From assembly GCA_027922465.2 (NCBI GenBank), contig BQMF02000175.1, positions 62,001-126,000 of the forward strand: DNA of 64,000 bases, read 5' to 3'. This document shows positions 35,670 through 48,721 of the stretch, piece by piece. Each line of letters opens with the position of its first letter. Position 1 is the first letter of the stretch. Both the position numbers and the translations under genes were made by a program. The notes under the pieces were generated by a model that ran no database searches, was not told the origin of the DNA, and saw only the letters and a list, made by a program, of their open reading frames with translations. Source of the DNA: Turritopsis dohrnii (taxonomy: Eukaryota > Cnidaria > Hydrozoa > Anthoathecata > Oceaniidae).

Positions 35670-37435
35670 CTATAATGTAGAAAATATCAGAAATCATACC
35701 TGACTAGTGAAGAAACAAACAAAATACATTACAGACATTCCATAACCAGAGTTTCCACAATGTTTTTGCTATTATTTTTTGTGGCAGTAGCAACAGCGAT
35801 AAAATGCAGCATATTGCATTATGACCATGCATCAAGCTCCATTTTGGGAGGGCATTGATACATTGCTCTTTATAACACTGAATCACAAACATCATGTTGA
35901 TTTCAATACTCGGCAAAATTTTCCATAATGAGGAGATTGCAGATGCTTTTAGCAGAAATTGTTAATAAAAAATAACATCTGCATCATAAGGGAAATGACC
36001 CCTAATTGATTACAACGTTGAAAGTCCTTATTACTTTCCTTTTAATAGAATTTGTCACAGTGTTTTTTTCATCTATTTTAAAGTAGTCCTCGTGTAAACC
36101 ACACTATAAGCAAAAAGAAATGTATATCCATTCTAAAGTCTTATGGAAAATAAAAAACTATTTGTCAATCCCATGAACCTAAATTATTTCCAAACAATAC
36201 ACAGTACAATACTTCACTTATGAAGAAATTTGCATGGACATTTCACTTCTGTCAACAAATTGCAATAACACAATTTCCATTGACAACAACAACAAAACAA
36301 TAATATTAAAAACCAAAACAAAGAAAAACAGTTAAAAAAATCAGAACCACAAAGATTTATTTTCACAAGAACAAATCATTAAAATTCCCTGGAGATCAGA
36401 AATAGAGATAATGGCTGACTGTATCTTTATAAAATCTTAACTGTTACAAACAGTTAAAAAATCTTTTTTTAGAAAACAAAAAACAATAAAAACGAGTTAA
36501 TACTCATACTACTATGCTGTATTATAAAAAAAACCCTTTTTTTAACATTGGAGGGTACACACTAAAGTAAAAGCACTTGGCAAAACAAAAAGTGAACTCC
36601 TGAGATGACCTTGTAGAATCATGTAAAAGTTTAAATAAAACTATCTTTTCTTGTCAAGAAAAAAAGACAAGACATAAAAAATAAGACTTTTTTTTTATAG
36701 TTATAGCTATCCCAACTACCATAATCTCTGCCTTTATTGAAAAAAGAGTTGAAACATGACAGCTAAAATTTGAAGCGACACTCGTTAGTCAACATTTCGA
36801 TTCATTCTATAATATCATTTACTTAATAGAAATAACTGCAAATAAAATATCCAAAATACAAGAACTTGGAATGGTAACAAAATCCTGACATAAAATGACG
36901 ATCATAAAAATCATAAAAATGACGAAATAAATCAGACAACATTAGTCTTCTCCTGCTACTGATTCAAACTGCAAAAAAGATATTCAGATACTACATAATT
37001 CTTATTATCAAAAAAACAGTAAAAAGATATTTCAAAATAAGGTAAATTTTCTTTATTTTACTTTTATATCTTTTTGATAGAGAAAAGCTTTGTTATATCA
37101 TTAAAAAGATTAACTGTTCATGATCTTATTTAAACTTGATTAAAATGATAAAAGAGTAATACTTTACATTTAAAATACAAAAAAATGACTTATCAAATAC
37201 AACATACAAAAAATAACAGTTTGAATTCATATTGCTGCTTTCTGATAGTAGAATAATACACAGTAAAGTCTGTTTTAGGTAAAAGCAACAAGTTAAAATA
37301 ACTAAAACGACTCAAAGGTCAATATATAGGGTCAGTTGATGAAAAGCAGTTCTTTGTCTGGGAAGCATGACAAGCAGTCTACAAGTCATTTACTATGGCT
37401 GATAACACAAAGTCATCAAAGAGTTTCTCTAGTCA

Positions 37436-37520
37436 TATTTTTATATATTTCCCCGTAGGGCGAAATATATGTTAAAACCGGCATTTCCTTCTCCTCCTTC
37501 TCCTCCTCCTTCTTTTCGTT
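37436..37520. repeat. Hairpin plus CTCCTT tract, probable repeat end
   Basis: An imperfect palindrome (ATATTTCCCCGTAGGGCGAAATAT) is followed by a CTCCTTCTCCTCCTCC tract. A related GGGGAAATATATAGTCGCA piece lies near 39552. This looks like the end of a dispersed repeat family; the element body was not delimited. Confidence 0.35.
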
Positions 37521-39390
37521 CACTTTTATAGCCGCAGTTCAGTATTGAACTCTGGCCTAGCTAAGGTAGATAAGATTAGAGGCTAGTCTTCAGTAAAGTA
37601 GTACGCCATCTTCTCAGTCAGTGTCAGTGCAGTCCAGATGGGATTTTGAAGATGTTTTTTGCTAGCTTTAATGATTTAATAGATGAAACATTAAGTGATG
37701 GAAATGAATCGTTTTATTTCTTAAAAAGTTTTAAAAACTTTTGAATGAACGTGTAAAAAACAGACAAAAAAAGAAACATTGGTATGTTTTGTTTTTGTGT
37801 TGATAACAATGTGTTATGATGATGATATTGGTAATTAAACGCTTGGAACAACAAACCATTGAAGCTGTGATTCCAGTGCAAAGTCAATAACCAGCTGAAC
37901 ATTTATTTAGTATGATCCTGATGTAATGTAGCCCAACTGAACTGAAAGCACGATGATGTACAGCATAATAAAGAAGGAAACCCTTTTCACGTGGAGATCA
38001 ACCACCAGTTCAACCAGTTACGTTAATTAAAAATAGCAAGTAAATATGTGATGTCGTATATATAAGTTCAGAAAACCAGTTACGTATAATATTTTAATAC
38101 ACAGAGGATTGAGACACATAATAACTTGAAAGAATCTGGTGGAGTATACTTGGATAGTTGTTTAATCCAACAACAGAAACATAGTTTACTATGAATGAAG
38201 TGGTCATGTATACTGATGCTGTATATCATATTTTATTTTTCAAAATGTAATATATATCTAATTACTGACAATCTTTCTTACGAACAACAAACATAAATCA
38301 AAACACAATCCAACATGACAAACAGTCTGTAAATTGAATCAAGTCAGAAAACAAACTTCTGTTTTTAGCTATGTAGTGGTTTGGTTATGGATGTGTATTT
38401 TCACTACGAAAATCTGTTGTTCTTTTCCATTTTGGATTTACGAAGGTCATTTTTATCACATAATAAACAATGAGTGTGAACACATTTTTTTGAACAGAGA
38501 TATTTATTCTGATACTTCAATTTGGTTTTAGAAATTGTCATATTAAGCCGATCTCTTTTTTGAAAATAACTCTTCGGTCCTAATTTGAAATGCTACGTAA
38601 TATTTGTGTTAGTAAAAATTTTGATTGCTTATAATTATTAGTTATTTGCTTATGATGTTTACCCCAAAGTATTATACTATATATGTAGCTATTGAAAATG
38701 TTTATGCATAATAATAAACAGAATATTGAGAAGTTTCATTATTGAGAATTTTATTTACATTTTATTTACAATTCCACTGTAGCTATTAAAACTAGGTTTA
38801 ACATTTTTTTTTCTTTTGTACACAGTGAAACCACCTGTATACAAATTTGATAATATAATGTTGTAAGATTTTATCTGAGTTATAAAAAACAAGTGTTCTG
38901 TTTTACATTGTTTACGGATGCAAAGCTTCTGCAACAATAAAGATCATACATTTGTTATGATGAAATTCTTTTACACATTGATGATATATGCAGTTGTTTA
39001 ATGGGAATTATTAGTCGCATTTAGGTCAGATCACAATGTGATACCTCCAAATATGGCATAAACTCTATTTACCAGTCTGTAGTTCAGTGGAATGAGCTTC
39101 AGATGCTTTATCCAGGATCCGACCTCACCACTCTTTCAAAATCTAAACTTGTTAATCTTTACAAAAGCATTATTTTCAGTAATTACTGATTTGTTACAAA
39201 TTAAATTTTTACTTGTTTAAAGTAGTGATACAGTTTTGCACTTTACTTGTATTTTAGGTGGCCACCTCTCTGATCAGTCATTGACTATAAGGTGTGTCTC
39301 CTTTCATTTTTTCAGATGTGTACATGATTTTCCTTGTTTTATTTGTTTGGGAATTATACTTTTATTGTATGTATCTGTTTGAATGAAGAA

Positions 39391-39425
39391 TAAATACTAC
39401 TACTACTACTAGTACTACTACTACT
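39391..39425. repeat. ACT trinucleotide microsatellite
   Basis: About eleven ACT units with one AGT interruption, just after an AATAAA. Confidence 0.85.
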
Positions 39426-42400
39426 CATATAACTTTTAGCAAAGTGCCCATATAGTAACCTCTCACTTTTTATACTGTAATTGTTTCAACAAACATTTTT
39501 CTCATGGTTATCAATGTACACACAACAATTGGCAAAAATTACGCAACTTTGGGGAAATATATAGTCGCATTTTTGCGAATCTTGTTTCACATAGGTACTC
39601 CAATACGGAGTCCCATTGATGTAAACGATTTTTGATGATTAGTTTAGAACTGTTAATTTCACATGAACATTTTTTGCACAGGAAAGTCTTTTTTCATGAG
39701 TGCACTGCAGGACACAAATTAAATTTTATTTATTACAAACTACTACCAATGTGCACAGTAAACACATATACACAAGCAGTAGATAAATTACTAGCATTCA
39801 AAGTTATATATGTTTAATAGATCATAAGAAAATGTCACTAACACTGTTTACTATTTTATTATTTTTCGTGGAATAGCTTTACACAATTAAAGAAAGAGAG
39901 GCCTTTTAAAATTAAATTTATAATGTTAATTACTATTACATTCATGTAAAATATGTAAAAGTTTGCTTAATTGTGAAATGACTCAACTATAGCAGCAAGG
40001 AAGAAACATGAGGTATTACATTCAAAATTTGCCACTTCTGATATCAATATAAACTTTTATGAAAATTTCAAAGTAATTAAAACAAAAAACATCTTCGAAA
40101 TTTCTAAAGAATTGTTTTGGTCATCAGTGTCTGCACAGTATTCTGTTTTATGGTAATCAATAAGCTAAGGCCAATGAGAAGTAACTCATGAACACGTTCC
40201 AGGCAAAGTAAAGCAAGGGCTATACAACAACCATTTGTTTGTTCATTTGATATGGTTTGTTCGTTGTTCATGTTTTTATGACTCTTTCATGATAAAACAA
40301 AAGGTCACTGTTTCGGACCAAAGACATAAACCGTACTAAACAGATTTTCTAACAACTATATGAGATCTTCAGGTAGAGGTTTTCTGCCAGTTCCTTTGTA
40401 GGAAGGTGTTCAAAAACTTAAATACCGTACAAAGATCTCATCCAAGACTCACTCTTTTGAGTATCAGAATCTCCATGTAAAAATAACCACAATTGTTCTT
40501 AGTACCTTAGTCAATTCCATCAACTTTTTCAATGTTTAAATAACAACTTGTTAATACAAAATAAGAAAAAGACTTACCAAGTCGTTAATAAAAAATGAGA
40601 GGGTGTATACAAAGACGCACCATAACTTGGAAACATGGTAGTCTATTCCCTCTTAAACATCTTCAGAAGATTAGTATGTTAGTCTAAAGAAAAAGCACCA
40701 GGATGTAAAGTAAAGCATAACCTTTCTAACTTTCATTTAGGCAAACAAATTTGTTAATGCTGTCACCAATGCTTCTTTTGCTAAATATAAAGCAGTGACC
40801 TGACAGGTGCCACCTACTGGAAAGGAACAAATTTAGGCATAATGGATCTTTCTATGTAATGTTTCTTAAATAACGTATAATGGGAAGAACATATAATAGC
40901 ATTTTAATTACAGAAGAAAGCTAATAGAAACCAATGACTTTTCTGTCCACTTAGGTTGTACCTGACACTTGATGTGCAAGATGTGAACATGCCTGCTACA
41001 ACACCACAGGTATAAAATTTGGAGTTTTCTTGTAAAAGCTTTTCAAAACTTTTCAACTGGCACCAAAAAGTCAATTCCCACATTACTTGCATAATCAAAA
41101 TACAATGACACTGAATGATCTGCAGTGGATGGATAAGATATAAAGGAAGGTTTTTGTGTAGGTATTTATGTGTGGGGAAATAAGATGCAAAAAGCAATAA
41201 GGAGAAATCATAAATAACGCTAACAGTCAATAGAAGTACAACTGTAAAGGCTGCTATGAAGAGTTGATATTGGCAAAAAACATAAAACATAAAAGTAAAA
41301 TTAGACTTACAAAAACAATTTTTCTTCTTTTGATAATTCATGTGAAAAGGCAGACACAGAAATCTGAAACACTCTTGAAAAAAATATCACAAAATATTCA
41401 CGGAATTTGAATCAGGAATACTTAAAGAACCATAAAAATAAACAGAAACACTCGAATTAGAAGAGGAATGTTCACAAAACTGTAAAACATTAATGGAAAT
41501 GAAATTTTAGAATTACCTGATTGAATGAAAACAATAATAGAAGCTTAATATTTAATGTAAACAATATCAATAATTTAAAGTGGTTTTCATGAGGGATCTT
41601 AATAGAGAATCCAAACGGGAAAGGGAAATGGCTAAAGTGAAACAAATGAATTTAATTCCAAAAAAACGTGAAACCAGTCAGATGTTTTCACTCAAAATCA
41701 CTTCCTCTGGCTAGAAGAAGACCTTAAACAAAAATGCTAAAACAATCATGTAACAATTTTATAATTGCAAAAAACAGTTATTTTTTCAATGCTTTAATAA
41801 TTTTAGTAACACTTAAGCGTACCTTTTGTAAGAACAAACTCAAAATGAATTGAAGGATAACCAAGACATGTAAAAGAAATTTCAGTGGAAGTGGTATTGT
41901 TGAAAATTACTACATAATTAACATAGACTATGATTATATATGATTAAGCACAGCCCGTGTATAAAGAATGAAAAAAAAAAAAAGAAACAAGTTATTCAAA
42001 ATTAGGAAATTAGGAAATTCCATGTAATCCATGTATGCCTTAATACCAGGGAAACTTGAACAATGAATAAATTGCCAATTTAGAAATTCTTATGGATCAA
42101 AATCCCTCACCGTTTTGAAAATAGACTAGCCAAAGCATCTTGGTACATTAATAACTGCTGTGTTATGGAAGATCTTCTACGTTTTATGAAACTTCTTGAA
42201 TCCATTTGAATTTCTTAAGCAATGGAGTTTTTGTTTCATTAACAGCTCGTTTAAACAGACTATTAACCCATGAAAACAAAATTGACCATAAAATACTTGA
42301 ACTTCTTCCAACCATATCAGCACATACCAAAAGATAGTTTCACATCAGCCAGATGGTGGCTCATATTTCAAGTAACAAACTCAAATTAAATTTGTTCAAT

Positions 42401-45400
42401 TAGCTACCTACTGTTTTTATTATCTTTTGTCCTACATTCGATTATTTATCTCTTTCGTTAATATGATATTATTATTGTCAAGTAACTATTTTGACTTCTC
42501 AACTAAAGATTGGTGTTTTGTTTTGTGATTTTCAGGAAAATTGAGGAAGCCACAAAACGTTTATATAATGGAGAACTGGAAAGAAATTGAATAAATTTAC
42601 CACACAAAAGCATAAATAAACATATAAATGGAAACATCACTAAAAAAAACACAACTATCAACAGCTTATTATAAGGGTACAAATGAAAGAATATGGAGCA
42701 ATCATTTCTTTAGGAATTCTCTTTAAGAATTAATTAACCAGGAATTTTCATTACTAGCTGTTTTAAGCCTTCAAAACACAATTAGCATACACTTGTATCT
42801 TTCAAAGCTGTTAGTACACAGGTTGCAATCAATGAATCTCCAACTGTAATGTGCAAAAAGAAAAAAAACATTCTTTATATCCATCAGAAAAACTTTCTTT
42901 TGACAATCGTAAAGACACCATCCAAAAAATTTCCTTCCACTCAAATTCTGACATTCATTTCCACCTTAGAAACATTGAGAAAAGATTTTCATTTGCACTA
43001 CAAAATTTAATAAGAAAAAGAAGGCCATTCAGCCATTGTTATCGTGTGTACACATGGCAAATAAACAACGCCAACATGTTCTTTACAAAACCAAAATGAT
43101 CAGATCATTTTCACAGCAAATATAAAAACACATAATAAGATGTAAAGTATTCCAGTAGAACCAACCCCCCTGAGAGTGTATAGTTGATATTCCTAAAGCA
43201 GGGGGTATTAAATAGCTATTAACAAATCATTTAAAGCAAGAAAACTTAGAAAGTGAAAGCTATAAATATTATAGAAACAAAAATTAATCCCAATGTTATA
43301 AAAACAAATAGTATTTCAGCAAAACCATAACATAAAATAACTTTTCATAGACTTCATTAAGGTAGTTTGAGGAGTTTCATTTTCATGAGAAACGTTTCCA
43401 TGACACTACTCTATGTTGACAAAAAGTCACATAAACGAAATTTTTAAAATTTTAAAATGAAATAAGAGTAAAAAATTAGAAACAACACACATACCAAAAC
43501 TGAACTTTTTCCACAGGATTCATTGATAGCTATCTGTTGAGTCTCACAGGATTCATTGGTGATTAAGCCTGTAGAGTCTCACTGCTAAAAAACACATCTC
43601 CATTAGCAGAATGCCAGTCCAATTGATGTTATCCAATTGTGCATTTGGTTTAAAATTTCATGTAATTCTTTAACATAACAACTGAAGTAATTGTGTGAAT
43701 TCTAAAGTTAAATATGCAACCATCAAGTTCTAAACTCATTATGACAATAGATAACTATAGATAACTAAATCAACACAGCCCTTTCTCTTGAATACTCCAT
43801 ATAGTGAGGGGAAATACAAACGTACTTCCTACGTCAAATAACTTTGCCAAGTGAATGCTAACTGACCTACACGATTCAACAACTTACATCCGATTTTCAA
43901 TTATGTAATGGTTTCAAGGACCATGAAATAATGTACATTCAAAATATTTGTTCCATACCTGTGAGGAACTTACTTTGGGGAGACATTTCTAGTGAAAGTT
44001 TTATCATCTCAAAAGAATGCTGTTTTCTGAACAAGATAAGAAAAATGTGGTTCACTGTGGCGACAAGAAAGATATTATAACACAGATTGAATGATTGCTA
44101 ATGAAAAAAAGAGGAAAGCAAAAAAAATATTTATGAAACTTTACAAAACAATAGAGAATAAGTATTGCAATGGTAATAATAGTATCTTTTTCTGCTAAAA
44201 TTGAGCAACATACAAACACCCACATTAAAGACAAAGTTTTTCTCATACTTCAATGAACACAAATTCTAACCATCAAACAATAACTGTCCCACACAACCTT
44301 CTCAATACTGTTGATGGCTTAATATTCACAAACATAATCCATTTTAATTTTACTATAAAATTCTACTTTATTATAATGATATTCTACTTTATTATAATGA
44401 TAATAGTGGAATGACTGTCTAATGTTGTTGATGCTATTCCACAAAATGGGCCAATGGCAGATATTCTTATCAAGCTTTAAGATTGACAGTACACTTTACT
44501 AACCCTGTAAACGAAACACAATAATTTTGCTGTAAATTTTTTAGAGCGAAGAGACATATTATCACAAGTATAGTGAACAACTAGACATATCAAAAACATT
44601 TCTTCCAAACAGTGATTTTAAAACAAACTTCTCAAGGATTCGAAATGAAAGTTGAAATTTAAAAAAAACAACAAAAAAACACCCACAAAAAGTCTTCCAA
44701 CGTAACTTCAACATGTAACTTCAACATAACAGTAGACAAACCTTCAATAACTTAATACGGTAAAGGATTTCTCAGTAAACAGTAAGATATGGGAAAACAG
44801 CTAAATCAAATATTGATTGATTGAAAGTTAGTCACTGAATAAAGAAATTATAGAAAGGTTTGTCTGTTAAAATAACAAATCGTTAACAGGAATCTGGAGA
44901 AATGTAATGAAAAATAAACAAAAGTTATTTAATATAATCAAATCAAATTAACTCTGAACCGTTTCAAATTCATGTTAGTTACATCAGGACAGTTTAGAAA
45001 TTTTTCGTTGCCCTTGCATAATTTCAAATTTGGAAGTTTTTGATAAGACTGATACAAGAATTTGAATTAAAAGGGTGAAAGAATTTCCATTAAATTTTTA
45101 AATTTTGCTCAGAGGGTTTAAAATTGTTTTAAAAACAAAAGTGCAACTTTAAGATGTTAACTTTAAGATAACAACATAAGGAAATACCCAATAGCATTTA
45201 ATCTCATAAACTTATAATTGATTACCTCTAAAATATTTTCAAATACCCTGCTGCTCATAAATTATTACATATGTTATTCACTTGTGTTAGGGAATTTCCT
45301 TCTTCCATCAATGTGATGGTGGGTAAATCAGATAAACCTTTAGTACAATAACCTTAATACACAATAGTACTAACTGCTGTATTCTATATATTTATTAGGA

Positions 45401-45716
45401 AAGGTTATCATTGGAAAGGTACATTGTGTGCGGATATCATCAATAAATAACAATAAGTACTCATTTATTGATTTTCCATTTTATGAATGAATCAAACTTC
45501 AATTATGTCATCCAACAAAAATGTGGTTGATAACGATGCGCTTGAATATTAAGTATTTCCCAGAATTTCCAGAAATTTTGCTTTCGGGAAATCCCCCCGA
45601 GTGTTAAAAACATTACAGTAGCAGTAGAATAACAAAAGGGAATACCCCTCAAAATATGAATTATAAACTGCTTGCGTGGGCAGTCACAAAAAAACTGTCA
45701 CTGTAAAGAAAACGTA

Positions 45717-46241
45717 ATGGAAGATTTTTGTCTTATTAAAGAATTGGATTGTGTAGATGGTCCTGCTGCAAAACGGATTAGATATGCTCTGGAAATTGTG
45801 AGTGAAGAGTGTAAAAAAGTGCATCAACAGGTTGTCCAATTGTCTCAAACAACAGACCAGAAGACAATCAAACTGTTAAAAGAATTAGACATCAGTGACA
45901 ACATAAAAGATTTGCAAGTCTACGATAACTTTCAATATCTTTATGAATTTTACCAATTGCTCGGGAAACACCATCAAGTACAAAATAGAGTTTTTGGATC
46001 ACAGTTCCAGCATTTTACATACACAACATATACCTTGATGCAAAACTTGAAAAAAATCCTAGAAAAATGGGAAGAACTCAATAATAAAGACTTTATTGAT
46101 GCTCCTATGCCAGATTCCAGATTTCTGACAGAAATTAAAGATATGCAACAGAAAAACTTATTTCCTGCAATTATGCATTTATATGCCATAACTTTAGATA
46201 GACTTCGAAAGTGCACCGACGATCTATCACGATGTATTTGA
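45717..46241 (+). CDS. Orphan intronless gene, 174 aa, unknown family
   Basis: The ATG at 45717 is chosen because the paralogue at 58700 starts in the identical context (TAATGGAAGA); the frame extends upstream without another ATG. The protein is predicted mostly helical, with no signal peptide, membrane segment or motif I recognise. Blocks kept between the two copies are ALEIVS, HQQVVQLS, LLKELDISDNIKDLQVY, NDAPMPD/IDAPMPD, FPAIMH and LDRLRKCTDDLSR. A TATAAA at 45662-45667 lies 50 bases upstream and AATAAA at 46313 is 72 bases past the stop, so the gene looks complete and expressible. Conservation of the C-terminal helix between the copies argues for past selection. Function unknown. Confidence 0.65.
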   Translation: MEDFCLIKELDCVDGPAAKRIRYALEIVSEECKKVHQQVVQLSQTTDQKTIKLLKELDISDNIKDLQVYDNFQYLYEFYQLLGKHHQVQNRVFGSQFQHFTYTTYTLMQNLKKILEKWEELNNKDFIDAPMPDSRFLTEIKDMQQKNLFPAIMHLYAITLDRLRKCTDDLSRCI

Positions 46242-46250
46242 GGAAAATTA

Positions 46251-46458
46251 GAAGAGATTATCGGACATACATTTTGAATGGAAACTGTGTAAAATTTTCT
46301 GAATTTTCCTGTAATAAAAATGTTTTGTCTTGAGATATCTAGTGATTTACATTAGAAGAGATTATCGGACATACATTTTGAATGGAAACTGTGTAAAATT
46401 TTCTGAATTTTCCTGTAATAAAAATTTTTTGTCTTGAGATATCTAGTGATTTACAATA
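46251..46458 (+). repeat. 104-bp tandem duplication carrying the poly(A) signal
   Basis: Two almost identical 104-bp units in the 3' region of the orphan gene. Each contains ATTTTGAATGGAAACTGTGT and an AATAAA (46313 and about 46417). The other gene copy has only one unit, so this happened after the segmental duplication. Confidence 0.9.
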
Positions 46459-46590
46459 TCAACCTGAATTCAAAACCAACTGAACTATTTCCAAAATAAG
46501 GTCTTTTCCGCCATGATATACCATGCTTATTTTTAATAAGTTTCTGAGATATTCATACAATTTGGAGTTGGTATACAAATTTTGAGGATG

Positions 46591-47533
46591 AGAAGTTTCG
46601 AGTAACTTACAATAAAAAAAAATCAACAGGTCTCTGTCACTATTAAGCTCAAGGATAAGCACAACAATGCCTGACTCAGATTTCTCAGACCCAGCATCTG
46701 TTTCCTAGACCCTATAAGCAACTAAATTGCCTTCTAGACAGACCCTGATAAACCTTTGTTAAAATGAATTTAGTTTAGAAATCTCTACGCTGGTGTATTT
46801 TGACATTTAATACTGTTTATAGGCAAAAAAATTACATAATTTGTGAAAGAGATAATATGGTATGAAATAAAATGATCAATGGTAAACAAAACGAAATTTA
46901 TTCCAAAATCTGTGAAAACTATAAGTACAAAGTGTTTCTATATTAAATTTTAAAATACAAACTTTAGAAAAATATAACTAACTTTTCAAATTGGTAATAT
47001 GTGTATAATTATGTAATAACTATTTTAAACACTCATTTTACAAATCGTAAAACTGTTGAATTCCCATGAGATTGTTACGTTAATTTTCAGTCATGACTTC
47101 TTTTTTTAATCACGGTTCTTCCAAAAATCGACTAAAATGCATGACTTTTCACCAGAATAAATCCACACAATATTTTTAAGGATGGTCAAAATTAGTCTAT
47201 ACAAACTTTTTCTTTAAATTTCCAAAATGAGAAATCACAATTTTAAAGTAGTATGAGGCAACAGGTATTCTTGATACTTGAAATAGATTAGGATATGATA
47301 AGATTGAGAAAGGAAACAAAGACGTGTATGTTTTGAACAATGAAAGTTTAATTCAAAAAAGTTAATCCAAAAGGTTAACAGGTATCATTTTGAAAGTGCC
47401 AATAAAAATACCCATATTAATATATCTGGAAAATATAAAAGCCTAAATTTATAATAAAAATATTCACATGATCTGTGATTATTAGTTTTTTAAAGCTAAT
47501 GAATGTCCATAACTGTCACAGATTTTGATCTTT
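46591..47533. other. Convergent intergenic region
   Basis: AT-rich DNA between the orphan gene (+) and the deaminase (-). An ATTAAA on the minus strand near 47350 could end the deaminase transcript. Nothing else was seen. Confidence 0.35.
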
Positions 47534-48721
47534 CTACTGAATGTGAGGAAGCACTTCCTCTCTCCAATGTCTCAGTGATTCTTCCACAAACTCAATTGGT
47601 AATTTCTTAAAGGCTGCATGGTAGCTGGCTTCAACAATCTCATACAAAAATTCACTCCGTATCCCACAATCAAAAACAGCTCGAACGAATTCTGTGGTTG
47701 GTGTAGGCAAGCCTGTTTGATGATTTCCAGCCAGCATGGTATTATCAACATTAAGCCCAGCCACGGCAACTTTGCTTTGCAGAAAAGAATCAAGTGGATG
47801 ATCTTTAAACGATTTGCATTTACTTTCATTATCACAGTTTGATGTCAAACAGACTTCCACAGATATCTGTTTTGATTTCATTTTGACAAAAATCTCATCT
47901 ACAGGATCAAACGAGCGAAGGGCAATACCATGGCCAATTCTATTTACACCTAACTCAACCGCAAGGTGAAGGTTAGCACACACATCTTTGTGTTGTTGTT
48001 CATTCCACTCTCCCGCATGGACAGTAATTTTAATTCCTGATACCTTAGCAAGATGCAATGCCTCTTCAAAAAGAGATAAAGGATACGTACCTTCATCTCC
48101 AGCAATATCAAAACCTAGAACATGCTCAGACTTCAATGACTGAATCAGCTTAACAGTATCTATAGCAGCCCCTACTGAAAATGATCTCAATGCACATAAA
48201 ATAACCCCACCATGAAAACCTTTTCCCTGATTATTTAAATCTTCTTTTCCTTTTAGAAAACCTTCAATGACGGCCAGCACTGCTTCTTCTTCTGTCAACC
48301 CTTTCCTTGTATGCAACACAGGAGCAAAACGAATTTCCATGTAGTTCACATTGTGTTCAATTCCCATTCTAATAATCAAATCAGATGTTGCATCGCTCAA
48401 ATTTTTTTTGGTTTGCAAAAACTGATTGCAAACATCAAAGACTTTCCAATTACCACATTCCGTTGTTTTTAAGTCATGGTCTTGTTCCCCTTTAGCGACA
48501 TTTATAAACCAATTGATCAACTGTTCTTCACTCTGAGGTTCCCAGTCCTTTTCAAAAATAATTTCACCATTGTTACCTTCTTTAACTTCTCTAATTCTGG
48601 TTTTGATGAAGTCATATGAAAGTGACCCATCCAGATGTACATGCAATTGTGCTTTAGGTGCATTTTTTAATCTCTTTTCAATGTCAGCTCGTTTAACCTT
48701 TACGTCTCCACTTTTCATCAT
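47534..48721 (-). CDS. Adenosine deaminase family enzyme, intronless, 395 aa
   Basis: Zinc hydrolase expected to deaminate adenosine or a related purine nucleoside to the inosine form. Metal- and substrate-binding motifs are all present: HVHLDGSL (residues ~27-34), HAGEW with the catalytic Glu, GHGIAL with the catalytic His, and an Asp in GLNVDNTML near the C-terminus. The fourth motif reads VDN where animal ADA and ADAL have DD; many bacterial enzymes have NTDN here. VCLTSNCDNES and the closing helices (TPTTEFVRAVFDCGI) also resemble the bacterial type. No signal peptide, so probably cytosolic. The coding region is one exon, although animal ADA/ADAL genes usually have many introns. A splice-acceptor-like TTTATTATAG ends five bases before the ATG pair at 48721-48716. 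Confidence 0.9.
   Translation of the reverse strand: MMKSGDVKVKRADIEKRLKNAPKAQLHVHLDGSLSYDFIKTRIREVKEGNNGEIIFEKDWEPQSEEQLINWFINVAKGEQDHDLKTTECGNWKVFDVCNQFLQTKKNLSDATSDLIIRMGIEHNVNYMEIRFAPVLHTRKGLTEEEAVLAVIEGFLKGKEDLNNQGKGFHGGVILCALRSFSVGAAIDTVKLIQSLKSEHVLGFDIAGDEGTYPLSLFEEALHLAKVSGIKITVHAGEWNEQQHKDVCANLHLAVELGVNRIGHGIALRSFDPVDEIFVKMKSKQISVEVCLTSNCDNESKCKSFKDHPLDSFLQSKVAVAGLNVDNTMLAGNHQTGLPTPTTEFVRAVFDCGIRSEFLYEIVEASYHAAFKKLPIEFVEESLRHWREEVLPHIQ

Larger units (their letters stand above)
35670..45164. other. Long AT-rich stretch without a supported gene
   Basis: No exon chain could be built on either strand. Small exon-like pieces on the minus strand are 36968-36942 (acceptor TTTTTTGCAG, then FESVAGED and stop) and 43588-43491 (good acceptor and donor but no frame, so at most a 5' UTR exon). 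A repeat fragment lies near 37436-37520 and an ACT trinucleotide repeat at 39391-39425. A short direct repeat, TTCTACTTTATTATAATGAT, occurs twice near 44360-44405. The hydrophobic frame at 40904-41341 (-) looks like chance. Confidence 0.35.
45165..46590. repeat. Segmental duplication, copy 1 (partner at 57410-59525)
   Basis: Matching sequence starts near AAGGAAATACCCAATAGCATTTAAT and runs through the upstream region (TATGTTATTCACTTGTGT, TTTATGAATGAATCAAACTT), the whole ORF, the poly(A) region and about 130 bases beyond. It breaks off near ACAATTTGGAG. Because promoter and 3' region are included, this is a DNA-level duplication and not a retrocopy. Confidence 0.85.

Noticed and set aside
40904..41341. 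145-aa minus-strand ORF with hydrophobic segments
   Set aside because: Phe/Leu/Ile-rich composition expected from AT-rich DNA, no motif, no splice context or paralogue; taken as chance.
45672..45716. 15-codon N-terminal extension of the orphan protein
   Set aside because: It begins at TTG, and the paralogue supports the ATG at 45717 as the start.
47618..47842. Plus-strand ORF within the deaminase gene
   Set aside because: Antisense shadow of the well-supported minus-strand enzyme.
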